Assembly (NCBI GenBank): GCA_037074615.1
Contig: CM073522.1
Span: forward strand, 22,070,962-22,134,961
DNA: 64,000 nt
Reading direction: 5' to 3'
Source of the DNA: Leucaena leucocephala
Taxonomy: Eukaryota > Streptophyta > Magnoliopsida > Fabales > Fabaceae
Below are positions 20,414 through 31,501 of this stretch, in pieces. The notes under the pieces are model-generated. The model saw nothing but the letters and a program-made list of their open reading frames with translations, ran no database searches and was not told where the DNA came from. Position numbers and translations under genes: made by a program. Every line of letters starts with the position of its first letter. Position 1 is the stretch's first letter.

Positions 20414-20582
20414 TTTTGGGGCTGCTAAAATCCGTGCGAGTCCAAATCCGCAGTAAAGAGTGGTGGGGCGACAGTAGGGCAACGATGAGCAGCCAATAGG
20501 AATTCCTCGCATTGCACACCTGGTCTTTTATGACGTGATCCGCATGGTCCCTAATGTAAGTATTGAATGCGATCTCCCTGTA
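20414..20582 (+). other. 169-nt 5S intergenic spacer, type Y
   Basis: Type Y spacer. Confidence 0.92.
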
Positions 20583-20701
20583 GGGTGCGATCATACCAGC
20601 ACTAATGCACCGGATCCCATCAGAACTCCGCAGTTAAGCGTGCTTGGGCGAGAGTAGTACTGGGATGGGTGACCTCCTGGGAAGTCCTCGTGTTGCACCC
20701 C
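20583..20701 (+). rRNA. 5S rRNA gene (type Y, consensus)
   Basis: Complete consensus copy. Confidence 0.96.
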
Positions 20702-22321
20702 CTTTTTGCCTCCGAAATCCGTGCGAGTCCAAACTCCGCAGTTAAGCGTGCTTGGGCGAGAGTAGTACTAGGATGGGTGACCTCCTGGGAAGTCCTCGTG
20801 TTGCACCCCCTTTTTGCCTCCGAAATCCGTGCGAGTCCAACCTCCGCAGTTAAGCGTGCTTGGGCGAGAGTAGTACTAGGATGGGTGACTTCCTGGGAAG
20901 TCCTCGTGTTGCACCCCCTTTTTGCCTCCGAAATCCGTGCGAGTCCAACCTCCGCAGTTAAGCGTGCTTGGGCGAGAGTAGTACTGGGATGGGTGACCTC
21001 CTGGGAAGTCCTCGTGTTGCACCCCCTTTTTGCCTCCGAAATCCGTGCGAGTCCAAACTCCGCAGTTAAGCGTGCTTGGGCGAGAGTAGTACTAGGATGG
21101 GTGACCTCCTGGGAAGTCCTCGTGTTGCACCCCCTTTTTGCCTCCGAAATCCGTGCGAGTCCAACCTCCGCAGTTAAGCGTGCTTGGGCGAGAGTAGTAC
21201 TGGGATGGGTGACCTCCTGGGAAGTCCTCGTGTTGCACCCCCTTTTTGCCTCCGAAATCCGTGCGAGTCCAAACTCCGCAGTTAAGCGTGCTTGGGCGAG
21301 AGTAGTACTGGGATGGGTGACCTCCTGGGAAGTCCTCGTGTTGCACCCCCTTTTTGCCTCCGAAATCCGTGCGAGTCCAAACTCCGCAGTTAAGCGTGCT
21401 TGGGCGAGAGTAGTACTGGGATGGGTGACCTCCTGGGAAGTCCTCGTGTTGCACCCCTTTTTTGCCTCCGAAATCCGTGCGAGTCCAAACTCCGCAGTTA
21501 AGCGTGCTTGGGCGAGAGTAGTACTAGGATGGGTGACCTCCTGGGAAGTCCTCGTGTTGCACCCCCTTTTTGCCTCCGAAATCCGTGCGAGTCCAAACTC
21601 CGCAGTTAAGCGTGCTTGGGCGAGAGTAGTACTAGGATGGGTGACCTCCTGGGAAGTCCTCGTGTTGCACCCCCTTTTTGCCTCCGAAATCCGTGCGAGT
21701 CCAAACTCCGCAGTTAAGCGTGCTTGGGCGAGAGTAGTACTAGGATGGGTGACCTCCTGGGAAGTCCTCGTGTTGCACCCCCTTTTTGCCTCCGAAATCC
21801 GTGCGAGTCCAAACTCCGCAGTTAAGCGTGCTTGGGCGAGAGTAGTACTAGGATGGGTGACCTCCTGGGAAGTCCTCGTGTTGCACCCCCTTTTTGCCTC
21901 CGAAATCCGTGCGAGTCCAACCTCCGCAGTTAAGCGTGCTTGGGCGAGAGTAGTACTGGGATGGGTGACCTCCTGGGAAGTCCTCGTGTTGCACCCCCTT
22001 TTTGCCTCCGAAATCCGTGCGAGTCCAAACTCCGCAGTTAAGCGTGCTTGGGCGAGAGTAGTACTGGGATGGGTGACCTCCTGGGAAGTCCTCGTGTTGC
22101 ACCCCCTTTTTGCCTCCGAAATCCGTGCGAGTCCAAACTCCGCAGTTAAGCGTGCTTGGGCGAGAGTAGTACTGGGATGGGTGACCTCCTGGGAAGTCCT
22201 CGTGTTGCACCCCCTTTTTGCCTCCGAAATCCGTGCGAGTCCAAACTCCGCAGTTAAGCGTGCTTGGGCGAGAGTAGTACTGGGATGGGTGACCTCCTGG
22301 GAAGTCCTCGTGTTGCACCCC
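20702..22321 (+). repeat. 108-bp 5S-derived satellite, 15 copies
   Basis: Begins like the other Y-to-D arrays (A80; A43C+C92T; A43C; A80; A43C) and has a T6 copy followed by four A80 copies. It ends in plain G80 copies and lacks the usual G66A last copy before the D spacer. Confidence 0.95.
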
Positions 22322-22490
22322 TTTTGGGGCTGCTAAAATCCGTGCGAGTCCAAATCCGCAGTAAAGAGTGGTGGGGCGACAGTAGGGCAACGATGAGCAG
22401 CCAATAGGAATTCCTCGCATTGCACACCTGGTCTTTTATGACGTGATCCGCATGGTCCCTAATGTAAGTATTGATTGCGATCTCCCTGTC
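22322..22490 (+). other. 169-nt 5S intergenic spacer, type D
   Basis: Type D spacer reached without the usual G66A monomer in front of it, which suggests a crossover at this boundary. Confidence 0.92.
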
Positions 22491-22609
22491 GGGTGCGATC
22501 ATACCAGCACTAATGCACCGGATCCCATCAGAACTCCGCAGTTAAGCGTGCTTAGGCGAGAGTAGTACTGGGATGGGTGACCTCCTGGGAAGTCCTCGTG
22601 TTGCACCCC
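22491..22609 (+). rRNA. 5S rRNA gene (type D, G64A)
   Basis: Complete copy with A at +64. Equivalent to the gene at 17451 shifted by 5040, but without C95G. Confidence 0.92.
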
Positions 22610-23365
22610 CTTTTTGCCTCCGAAATCCGTGCGAGTCCAAACTCCGCAGTTAAGCGTGCTTGGGCGAGAGTAGTACTAGGATGGGTGACTTCCTGGGAAG
22701 TCCTCGTGTTGCACCCCCTTTTTGCCTCCGAAATCCGTGCGAGTCCAACCTCCGCAGTTAAGCGTGCTTGGGCGAGAGTAGTACTGGGATGGGTGACCTC
22801 CTGGGAAGTCCTCGTGTTGCACCCCCTTTTTGCCTCCGAAATCCGTGCGAGTCCAAACTCCGCAGTTAAGCGTGCTTGGGCGAGAGTAGTACTAGGATGG
22901 GTGACCTCATGGGAAGTCCTCGTGTTGCACCCCCTTTTTGCCTCCGAAATCCGTGCGAGTCCAAACTCCGCAGTTAAGCGTGCTTGGGCGAGAGTAGTAC
23001 TGGGATGGGTGACCTCCTGGGAAGTCCTCGTGTTGCACCCCTTTTTTGCCTCCGAAATCCGTGCGAGTCCAAACTCCGCAGTTAAGCGTGCTTGGCCGAG
23101 AGTAGTACTAGGATGGGTGACCTCCTGGGAAGTCCTCGTGTTGCACCCCCTTTTTGCCTCCGAAATCCGTGCGAGTCCAAACTCCGCAGTTAAGCGTGCT
23201 TGGGCGAGAGTAGTACTAGGATGGGTGACCTCCTGGGAAGTCCTCGTGTTGCACCCCCTTTTTGCCTCCGAAATCCGTGCGAGTCCAACCTCCGCAGTTA
23301 AGCGTGCTTGGGCGAGAGTAGTACTAGGATGGGTGACCTCCTGGGAAGTCCTCGTGTTGCACCCC
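22610..23365 (+). repeat. 108-bp 5S-derived satellite, 7 copies (standard D-to-Y barcode)
   Basis: Same ordered variants as 14402..15157. Confidence 0.95.
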
Positions 23366-23534
23366 TTTTGGGGCTGCTAAAATCCGTGCGAGTCCAAATC
23401 CGCAGTAAAGAGTGGTGGGGCGACAGTAGGGCAACGATGAGCAGCCAATAGGAATTCCTCGCATTGCACACCTGGTCTTTTATGACGTGATCCGCATGGT
23501 CCCTAATGTAAGTATTGAATGCGATCTCCCTGTA
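23366..23534 (+). other. 169-nt 5S intergenic spacer, type Y
   Basis: Type Y spacer. Confidence 0.92.
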
Positions 23535-23653
23535 GGGTGCGATCATACCAGCACTAATGCACCGGATCCCATCAGAACTCCGCAGTTAAGCGTGCTTGGG
23601 CGAGAGTAGTACTGGGATGGGTGACCTCCTGGGAAGTCCTCGTGTTGCACCCC
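23535..23653 (+). rRNA. 5S rRNA gene (type Y, consensus)
   Basis: Complete consensus copy. Confidence 0.96.
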
Positions 23654-24409
23654 CTTTTTGCCTCCGAAATCCGTGCGAGTCCAAACTCCGCAGTTAAGCG
23701 TGCTTGGGCGAGAGTAGTACTAGGATGGGTGACCTCCTGGGAAGTCCTCGTGTTGCACCCCCTTTTTGCCTCCGAAATCCGTGCGAGTCCAACCTCCGCA
23801 GTTAAGCGTGCTTGGGCGAGAGTAGTACTGGGATGGGTGACCTCCTGGGAAGTCCTCGTGTTGCACCCCCTTTTTGCCTCCGAAATCCGTGCGAGTCCAA
23901 ACTCCGCAGTTAAGCGTGCTTGGGCGAGAGTAGTACTGGGATAGGTGACCTCCTGGGAAGTCCTCGTGTTGCACCCCCTTTTTGCCTCCGAAATCCGTGC
24001 GAGTCCAAACTCCGCAGTTAAGCGTGCTTGGGCGAGAGTAGTACTAGGATGGGTGACCTCCTGGGAAGTCCTCGTGTTGCACCCCCTTTTTGCCTCCGAA
24101 ATCCGTGCGAGTCCAACCTCCGCAGTTAAGCGTGCTTGGGCGAGAGTAGTACTAGGATGGGTGACTTCCTGGGAAGTCCTCGTGTTGCACCCCCTTTTTG
24201 CCTCCGAAATCCGTGCGAGTCCAACCTCCGCAGTTAAGCGTGCTTGGGCGAGAGTAGTACTGGGATGGGTGACCTCCTGGGAAGTCCTCGTGTTGCACCC
24301 CCTTTTTGCCTCCGAAATCCGTGCGAGTCCAAACTCCGCAGTTAAGCGTGCTTGGACGAGAGTAGTACTAGGATGGGTGACCTCCTGGGAAGTCCTCGTG
24401 TTGCACCCC
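23654..24409 (+). repeat. 108-bp 5S-derived satellite, 7 copies (Y-to-D)
   Basis: Sister of 18614..19369, with the same order including G85A in copy 3. Confidence 0.95.
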
Positions 24410-24578
24410 TTTTGGGGCTGCTAAAATCCGTGCGAGTCCAAATCCGCAGTAAAGAGTGGTGGGGCGACAGTAGGGCAACGATGAGCAGCCAATAGGAATT
24501 CCTCGCATTGCACACCTGGTCTTTTATGACGTGATCCGCATGGTCCCTAATGTAAGTATTGATTGCGATCTCCCTGTC
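24410..24578 (+). other. 169-nt 5S intergenic spacer, type D
   Basis: Type D spacer. Confidence 0.92.
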
Positions 24579-24697
24579 GGGTGCGATCATACCAGCACTA
24601 ATGCACCGGATCCCATCAGAACTCCGCAGTTAAGCGTGCTTAGGCGAGAGTAGTACTGGGATGGGTGACCTCCTGGGAAGTCCTCGTGTTGCACCCC
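24579..24697 (+). rRNA. 5S rRNA gene (type D, G64A)
   Basis: Complete copy with A at +64. Confidence 0.92.
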
Positions 24698-25453
24698 CTT
24701 TTTGCCTCCGAAATCCGTGCGAGTCCAAACTCCGCAGTTAAGCGTGCTTGGGCGAGAGTAGTACTAGGATGGGTGACTTCCTGGGAAGTCCTCGTGTTGC
24801 ACCCCCTTTTTGCCTCCGAAATCCGTGCGAGTCCAACCTCCGCAGTTAAGCGTGCTTGGGCGAGAGTAGTACTGGGATGGGTGACCTCCTGGGAAGTCCT
24901 CGTGTTGCACCCCCTTTTTGCCTCCGAAATCCGTGCGAGTCCAAACTCCGCAGTTAAGCGTGCTTGGGCGAGAGTAGTACTAGGATGGGTGACCTCATGG
25001 GAAGTCCTCGTGTTGCACCCCCTTTTTGCCTCCGAAATCCGTGCGAGTCCAAACTCCGCAGTTAAGCGTGCTTGGGCGAGAGTAGTACTGGGATGGGTGA
25101 CCTCCTGGGAAGTCCTCGTGTTGCACCCCTTTTTTGCCTCCGAAATCCGTGCGAGTCCAAACTCCGCAGTTAAGCGTGCTTGGCCGAGAGTAGTACTAGG
25201 ATGGGTGACCTCCTGGGAAGTCCTCGTGTTGCACCCCCTTTTTGCCTCCGAAATCCGTGCGAGTCCAAACTCCGCAGTTAAGCGTGCTTGGGCGAGAGTA
25301 GTACTAGGATGGGTGACCTCCTGGGAAGTCCTCGTGTTGCACCCCCTTTTTGCCTCCGAAATCCGTGCGAGTCCAACCTCCGCAGTTAAGCGTGCTTGGG
25401 CGAGAGTAGTACTAGGATGGGTGACCTCCTGGGAAGTCCTCGTGTTGCACCCC
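24698..25453 (+). repeat. 108-bp 5S-derived satellite, 7 copies (standard D-to-Y barcode)
   Basis: Same ordered variants as 14402..15157. Confidence 0.95.
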
Positions 25454-25622
25454 TTTTGGGGCTGCTAAAATCCGTGCGAGTCCAAATCCGCAGTAAAGAG
25501 TGGTGGGGCGACAGTAGGGCAACGATGAGCAGCCAATAGGAATTCCTCGCATTGCACACCTGGTCTTTTATGACGTGATCCGCATGGTCCCTAATGTAAG
25601 TATTGAATGCGATCTCCCTGTA
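25454..25622 (+). other. 169-nt 5S intergenic spacer, type Y
   Basis: Type Y spacer. Confidence 0.92.
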
Positions 25623-25741
25623 GGGTGCGATCATACCAGCACTAATGCACCGGATCCCATCAGAACTCCGCAGTTAAGCGTGCTTGGGCGAGAGTAGTAC
25701 TGGGATGGGTGACCTCCTGGGAAGTCCTCGTGTTGCACCCC
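25623..25741 (+). rRNA. 5S rRNA gene (type Y, consensus)
   Basis: Complete consensus copy. Confidence 0.96.
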
Positions 25742-27577
25742 CTTTTTGCCTCCGAAATCCGTGCGAGTCCAAACTCCGCAGTTAAGCGTGCTTGGGCGAG
25801 AGTAGTACTAGGATGGGTGACCTCCTGGGAAGTCCTCGTGTTGCACCCCCTTTTTGCCTCCGAAATCCGTGCGAGTCCAACCTCCGCAGTTAAGCGTGCT
25901 TGGGCGAGAGTAGTACTAGGATGGGTGACTTCCTGGGAAGTCCTCGTGTTGCACCCCCTTTTTGCCTCCGAAATCCGTGCGAGTCCAACCTCCGCAGTTA
26001 AGCGTGCTTGGGCGAGAGTAGTACTGGGATGGGTGACCTCCTGGGAAGTCCTCGTGTTGCACCCCCTTTTTGCCTCCGAAATCCGTGCGAGTCCAAACTC
26101 CGCAGTTAAGCGTGCTTGGGCGAGAGTAGTACTAGGATGGGTGACCTCCTGGGAAGTCCTCGTGTTGCACCCCCTTTTTGCCTCCGAAATCCGTGCGAGT
26201 CCAACCTCCGCAGTTAAGCGTGCTTGGGCGAGAGTAGTACTGGGATGGGTGACCTCCTGGGAAGTCCTCGTGTTGCACCCCCTTTTTGCCTCCGAAATCC
26301 GTGCGAGTCCAAACTCCGCAGTTAAGCGTGCTTGGGCGAGAGTAGTACTGGGATGGGTGACCTCCTGGGAAGTCCTCGTGTTGCACCCCCTTTTTGCCTC
26401 CGAAATCCGTGCGAGTCCAAACTCCGCAGTTAAGCGTGCTTGGGCGAGAGTAGTACTGGGATGGGTGACCTCCTGGGAAGTCCTCGTGTTGCACCCCTTT
26501 TTTGCCTCCGAAATCCGTGCGAGTCCAAACTCCGCAGTTAAGCGTGCTTGGGCGAGAGTAGTACTAGGATGGGTGACCTCCTGGGAAGTCCTCGTGTTGC
26601 ACCCCCTTTTTGCCTCCGAAATCCGTGCGAGTCCAAACTCCGCAGTTAAGCGTGCTTGGGCGAGAGTAGTACTAGGATGGGTGACCTCCTGGGAAGTCCT
26701 CGTGTTGCACCCCCTTTTTGCCTCCGAAATCCGTGCGAGTCCAAACTCCGCAGTTAAGCGTGCTTGGGCGAGAGTAGTACTAGGATGGGTGACCTCCTGG
26801 GAAGTCCTCGTGTTGCACCCCCTTTTTGCCTCCGAAATCCGTGCGAGTCCAAACTCCGCAGTTAAGCGTGCTTGGGCGAGAGTAGTACTAGGATGGGTGA
26901 CCTCCTGGGAAGTCCTCGTGTTGCACCCCCTTTTTGCCTCCGAAATCCGTGCGAGTCCAACCTCCGCAGTTAAGCGTGCTTGGGCGAGAGTAGTACTGGG
27001 ATGGGTGACCTCCTGGGAAGTCCTCGTGTTGCACCCCCTTTTTGCCTCCGAAATCCGTGCGAGTCCAAACTCCGCAGTTAAGCGTGCTTGGGCGAGAGTA
27101 GTACTGGGATAGGTGACCTCCTGGGAAGTCCTCGTGTTACACCCCCTTTTTGCCTCCGAAATCCGTGCGAGTCCAAACTCCGCAGTTAAGCGTGCTTGGG
27201 CGAGAGTAGTACTGGGATGGGTGACCTCCTGGGAAGTCCTCGTGTTGCACCCCCTTTTTGCCTCCGAAATCCGTGCGAGTCCAAACTCCGCAGTTAAGCG
27301 TGCTTGGGCGAGAGTAGTACTGGGATGGGTGACCTCCTGGGAAGTCCTCGTGTTGCACCCCCTTTTTGCCTCCGAAATCCGTGCGAGTCCAACCTCCGCA
27401 GTTAAGCGTGCTTGGGCGAGAGTAGTACTATGATGGGTGACCTCCTGGGAAGTCCTCGTGTTGCACCCCCTTTTTGCCTCCGAAATCCGTGCGAGTCCAA
27501 ACTCCGCAGTTAAGCGTGCTTGGACGAGAGTAGTACTAGGATGGGTGACCTCCTGGGAAGTCCTCGTGTTGCACCCC
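25742..27577 (+). repeat. 108-bp 5S-derived satellite, 17 copies
   Basis: Begins like 20702..22321 through the four A80 copies, then A43C, G85A+G113A, G80, G80, A43C+G81T, G66A. It has the proper D-type ending that the 15-copy sister array lacks. Confidence 0.95.
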
Positions 27578-27746
27578 TTTTGGGGCTGCTAAAATCCGTG
27601 CGAGTCCAAATCCGCAGTAAAGAGTGGTGGGGCGACAGTAGGGCAACGATGAGCAGCCAATAGGAATTCCTCGCATTGCACACCTGGTCTTTTATGACGT
27701 GATCCGCATGGTCCCTAATGTAAGTATTGATTGCGATCTCCCTGTC
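27578..27746 (+). other. 169-nt 5S intergenic spacer, type D
   Basis: Type D spacer. Confidence 0.92.
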
Positions 27747-27865
27747 GGGTGCGATCATACCAGCACTAATGCACCGGATCCCATCAGAACTCCGCAGTTA
27801 AGCGTGCTTAGGCGAGAGTAGTACTGGGATGGGTGACCTCCTGGGAAGTCCTCGTGTTGCACCCC
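27747..27865 (+). rRNA. 5S rRNA gene (type D, G64A)
   Basis: Complete copy with A at +64. Confidence 0.92.
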
Positions 27866-28189
27866 CTTTTTGCCTCCGAAATCCGTGCGAGTCCAAACTC
27901 CGCAGTTAAGCGTGCTTGGGCGAGAGTAGTACTGGGATGGGTGACCTCCTGGGAAGTCCTCGTGTTGCACCCCCTTTTTGCCTCCGAAATCCGTGCGAGT
28001 CCAACCTCCGCAGTTAAGCGTGCTTGGGCGAGAGTAGTACTATGATGGGTGACCTCCTGGGAAGTCCTCGTGTTGCACCCCCTTTTTGCCTCCGAAATCC
28101 GTGCGAGTCCAAACTCCGCAGTTAAGCGTGCTTGGACGAGAGTAGTACTAGGATGGGTGACCTCCTGGGAAGTCCTCGTGTTGCACCCC
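27866..28189 (+). repeat. 108-bp 5S-derived satellite, 3 copies
   Basis: Three-copy D-to-D pattern (G80; A43C+G81T; G66A). Confidence 0.95.
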
Positions 28190-28358
28190 TTTTGGGGCTG
28201 CTAAAATCCGTGCGAGTCCAAATCCGCAGTAAAGAGTGGTGGGGCGACAGTAGGGCAACGATGAGCAGCCAATAGGAATTCCTCGCATTGCACACCTGGT
28301 CTTTTATGACGTGATCCGCATGGTCCCTAATGTAAGTATTGATTGCGATCTCCCTGTC
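28190..28358 (+). other. 169-nt 5S intergenic spacer, type D
   Basis: Type D spacer. Confidence 0.92.
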
Positions 28359-28477
28359 GGGTGCGATCATACCAGCACTAATGCACCGGATCCCATCAGA
28401 ACTCCGCAGTTAAGCGTGCTTAGGCGAGAGTAGTACTGGGATGGGTGACCTCCTGGGAAGTCCTCGTGTTGCACCCC
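28359..28477 (+). rRNA. 5S rRNA gene (type D, G64A)
   Basis: Complete copy with A at +64. Confidence 0.92.
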
Positions 28478-29233
28478 CTTTTTGCCTCCGAAATCCGTGC
28501 GAGTCCAAACTCCGCAGTTAAGCGTGCTTGGGCGAGAGTAGTACTAGGATGGGTGACTTCCTGGGAAGTCCTCGTGTTGCACCCCCTTTTTGCCTCCGAA
28601 ATCCGTGCGAGTCCAACCTCCGCAGTTAAGCGTGCTTGGGCGAGAGTAGTACTGGGATGGGTGACCTCCTGGGAAGTCCTCGTGTTGCACCCCCTTTTTG
28701 CCTCCGAAATCCGTGCGAGTCCAAACTCCGCAGTTAAGCGTGCTTGGGCGAGAGTAGTACTAGGATGGGTGACCTCATGGGAAGTCCTCGTGTTGCACCC
28801 CCTTTTTGCCTCCGAAATCCGTGCGAGTCCAAACTCCGCAGTTAAGCGTGCTTGGGCGAGAGTAGTACTGGGATGGGTGACCTCCTGGGAAGTCCTCGTG
28901 TTGCACCCCTTTTTTGCCTCCGAAATCCGTGCGAGTCCAAACTCCGCAGTTAAGCGTGCTTGGCCGAGAGTAGTACTAGGATGGGTGACCTCCTGGGAAG
29001 TCCTCGTGTTGCACCCCCTTTTTGCCTCCGAAATCCGTGCGAGTCCAAACTCCGCAGTTAAGCGTGCTTGGGCGAGAGTAGTACTAGGATGGGTGACCTC
29101 CTGGGAAGTCCTCGTGTTGCACCCCCTTTTTGCCTCCGAAATCCGTGCGAGTCCAACCTCCGCAGTTAAGCGTGCTTGGGCGAGAGTAGTACTAGGATGG
29201 GTGACCTCCTGGGAAGTCCTCGTGTTGCACCCC
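28478..29233 (+). repeat. 108-bp 5S-derived satellite, 7 copies (standard D-to-Y barcode)
   Basis: Same ordered variants as 14402..15157. Confidence 0.95.
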
Positions 29234-29402
29234 TTTTGGGGCTGCTAAAATCCGTGCGAGTCCAAATCCGCAGTAAAGAGTGGTGGGGCGACAGTAGGGC
29301 AACGATGAGCAGCCAATAGGAATTCCTCGCATTGCACACCTGGTCTTTTATGACGTGATCCGCATGGTCCCTAATGTAAGTATTGAATGCGATCTCCCTG
29401 TA
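29234..29402 (+). other. 169-nt 5S intergenic spacer, type Y
   Basis: Type Y spacer. Confidence 0.92.
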
Positions 29403-29521
29403 GGGTGCGATCATACCAGCACTAATGCACCGGATCCCATCAGAACTCCGCAGTTAAGCGTGCTTGGGCGAGAGTAGTACTGGGATGGGTGACCTCCTGG
29501 GAAGTCCTCGTGTTGCACCCC
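29403..29521 (+). rRNA. 5S rRNA gene (type Y, consensus)
   Basis: Complete consensus copy, equivalent to the gene at 13347. Confidence 0.96.
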
Positions 29522-30169
29522 CTTTTTGCCTCCGAAATCCGTGCGAGTCCAAACTCCGCAGTTAAGCGTGCTTGGGCGAGAGTAGTACTAGGATGGGTGA
29601 CCTCCTGGGAAGTCCTCGTGTTGCACCCCCTTTTTGCCTCCGAAATCCGTGCGAGTCCAACCTCCGCAGTTAAGCGTGCTTGGGCGAGAGTAGTACTAGG
29701 ATGGGTGACTTCCTGGGAAGTCCTCGTGTTGCACCCCCTTTTTGCCTCCGAAATCCGTGCGAGTCCAACCTCCGCAGTTAAGCGTGCTTGGGCGAGAGTA
29801 GTACTGGGATGGGTGACCTCCTGGGAAGTCCTCGTGTTGCACCCCCTTTTTGCCTCCGAAATCCGTGCGAGTCCAAACTCCGCAGTTAAGCGTGCTTGGG
29901 CGAGAGTAGTACTAGGATGGGTGACCTCCTGGGAAGTCCTCGTGTTGCACCCCCTTTTTGCCTCCGAAATCCGTGCGAGTCCAACCTCCGCAGTTAAGCG
30001 TGCTTGGGCGAGAGTAGTACTATGATGGGTGACCTCCTGGGAAGTCCTCGTGTTGCACCCCCTTTTTGCCTCCGAAATCCGTGCGAGTCCAAACTCCGCA
30101 GTTAAGCGTGCTTGGACGAGAGTAGTACTAGGATGGGTGACCTCCTGGGAAGTCCTCGTGTTGCACCCC
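29522..30169 (+). repeat. 108-bp 5S-derived satellite, 6 copies
   Basis: Same six-copy order as 13466..14113. Confidence 0.95.
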
Positions 30170-30338
30170 TTTTGGGGCTGCTAAAATCCGTGCGAGTCCA
30201 AATCCGCAGTAAAGAGTGGTGGGGCGACAGTAGGGCAACGATGAGCAGCCAATAGGAATTCCTCGCATTGCACACCTGGTCTTTTATGACGTGATCCGCA
30301 TGGTCCCTAATGTAAGTATTGATTGTGATCTCCCTGTC
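30170..30338 (+). other. 169-nt 5S intergenic spacer, type D, private C-13T
   Basis: Type D spacer with a private C-to-T at 30326. It destroys the GC dinucleotide at -14/-13 that would correspond to the conserved plant 5S GC element. Confidence 0.92.
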
Positions 30339-30457
30339 GGGTGCGATCATACCAGCACTAATGCACCGGATCCCATCAGAACTCCGCAGTTAAGCGTGCT
30401 TAGGCGAGAGTAGTACTGGGATGGGTGACCTCCTGGGAAGTCCTCGTGTTGCACCCC
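30339..30457 (+). rRNA. 5S rRNA gene (type D, G64A)
   Basis: Complete copy with A at +64, combined with the C-13T flank change. Confidence 0.91.
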
Positions 30458-31213
30458 CTTTTTGCCTCCGAAATCCGTGCGAGTCCAAACTCCGCAGTTA
30501 AGCGTGCTTGGGCGAGAGTAGTACTAGGATGGGTGACTTCCTGGGAAGTCCTCGTGTTGCACCCCCTTTTTGCCTCCGAAATCCGTGCGAGTCCAACCTC
30601 CGCAGTTAAGCGTGCTTGGGCGAGAGTAGTACTGGGATGGGTGACCTCCTGGGAAGTCCTCGTGTTGCACCCCCTTTTTGCCTCCGAAATCCGTGCGAGT
30701 CCAAACTCCGCAGTTAAGCGTGCTTGGGCGAGAGTAGTACTAGGATGGGTGACCTCATGGGAAGTCCTCGTGTTGCACCCCCTTTTTGCCTCCGAAATCC
30801 GTGCGAGTCCAAACTCCGCAGTTAAGCGTGCTTGGGCGAGAGTAGTACTGGGATGGGTGACCTCCTGGGAAGTCCTCGTGTTGCACCCCTTTTTTGCCTC
30901 CGAAATCCGTGCGAGTCCAAACTCCGCAGTTAAGCGTGCTTGGCCGAGAGTAGTACTAGGATGGGTGACCTCCTGGGAAGTCCTCGTGTTGCACCCCCTT
31001 TTTGCCTCCGAAATCCGTGCGAGTCCAAACTCCGCAGTTAAGCGTGCTTGGGCGAGAGTAGTACTAGGATGGGTGACCTCCTGGGAAGTCCTCGTGTTGC
31101 ACCCCCTTTTTGCCTCCGAAATCCGTGCGAGTCCAACCTCCGCAGTTAAGCGTGCTTGGGCGAGAGTAGTACTAGGATGGGTGACCTCCTGGGAAGTCCT
31201 CGTGTTGCACCCC
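30458..31213 (+). repeat. 108-bp 5S-derived satellite, 7 copies (standard D-to-Y barcode)
   Basis: Same ordered variants as 14402..15157. Confidence 0.95.
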
Positions 31214-31382
31214 TTTTGGGGCTGCTAAAATCCGTGCGAGTCCAAATCCGCAGTAAAGAGTGGTGGGGCGACAGTAGGGCAACGATGAGCAGCCAATAGG
31301 AATTCCTCGCATTGCACACCTGGTCTTTTATGACGTGATCCGCATGGTCCCTAATGTAAGTATTGAATGCGATCTCCCTGTA
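31214..31382 (+). other. 169-nt 5S intergenic spacer, type Y
   Basis: Type Y spacer. Confidence 0.92.
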
Positions 31383-31501
31383 GGGTGCGATCATACCAGC
31401 ACTAATGCACCGGATCCCATCAGAACTCCGCAGTTAAGCGTGCTTGGGCGAGAGTAGTACTGGGATGGGTGACCTCCTGGGAAGTCCTCGTGTTGCACCC
31501 C
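31383..31501 (+). rRNA. 5S rRNA gene (type Y, consensus)
   Basis: Complete consensus copy. Confidence 0.96.
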
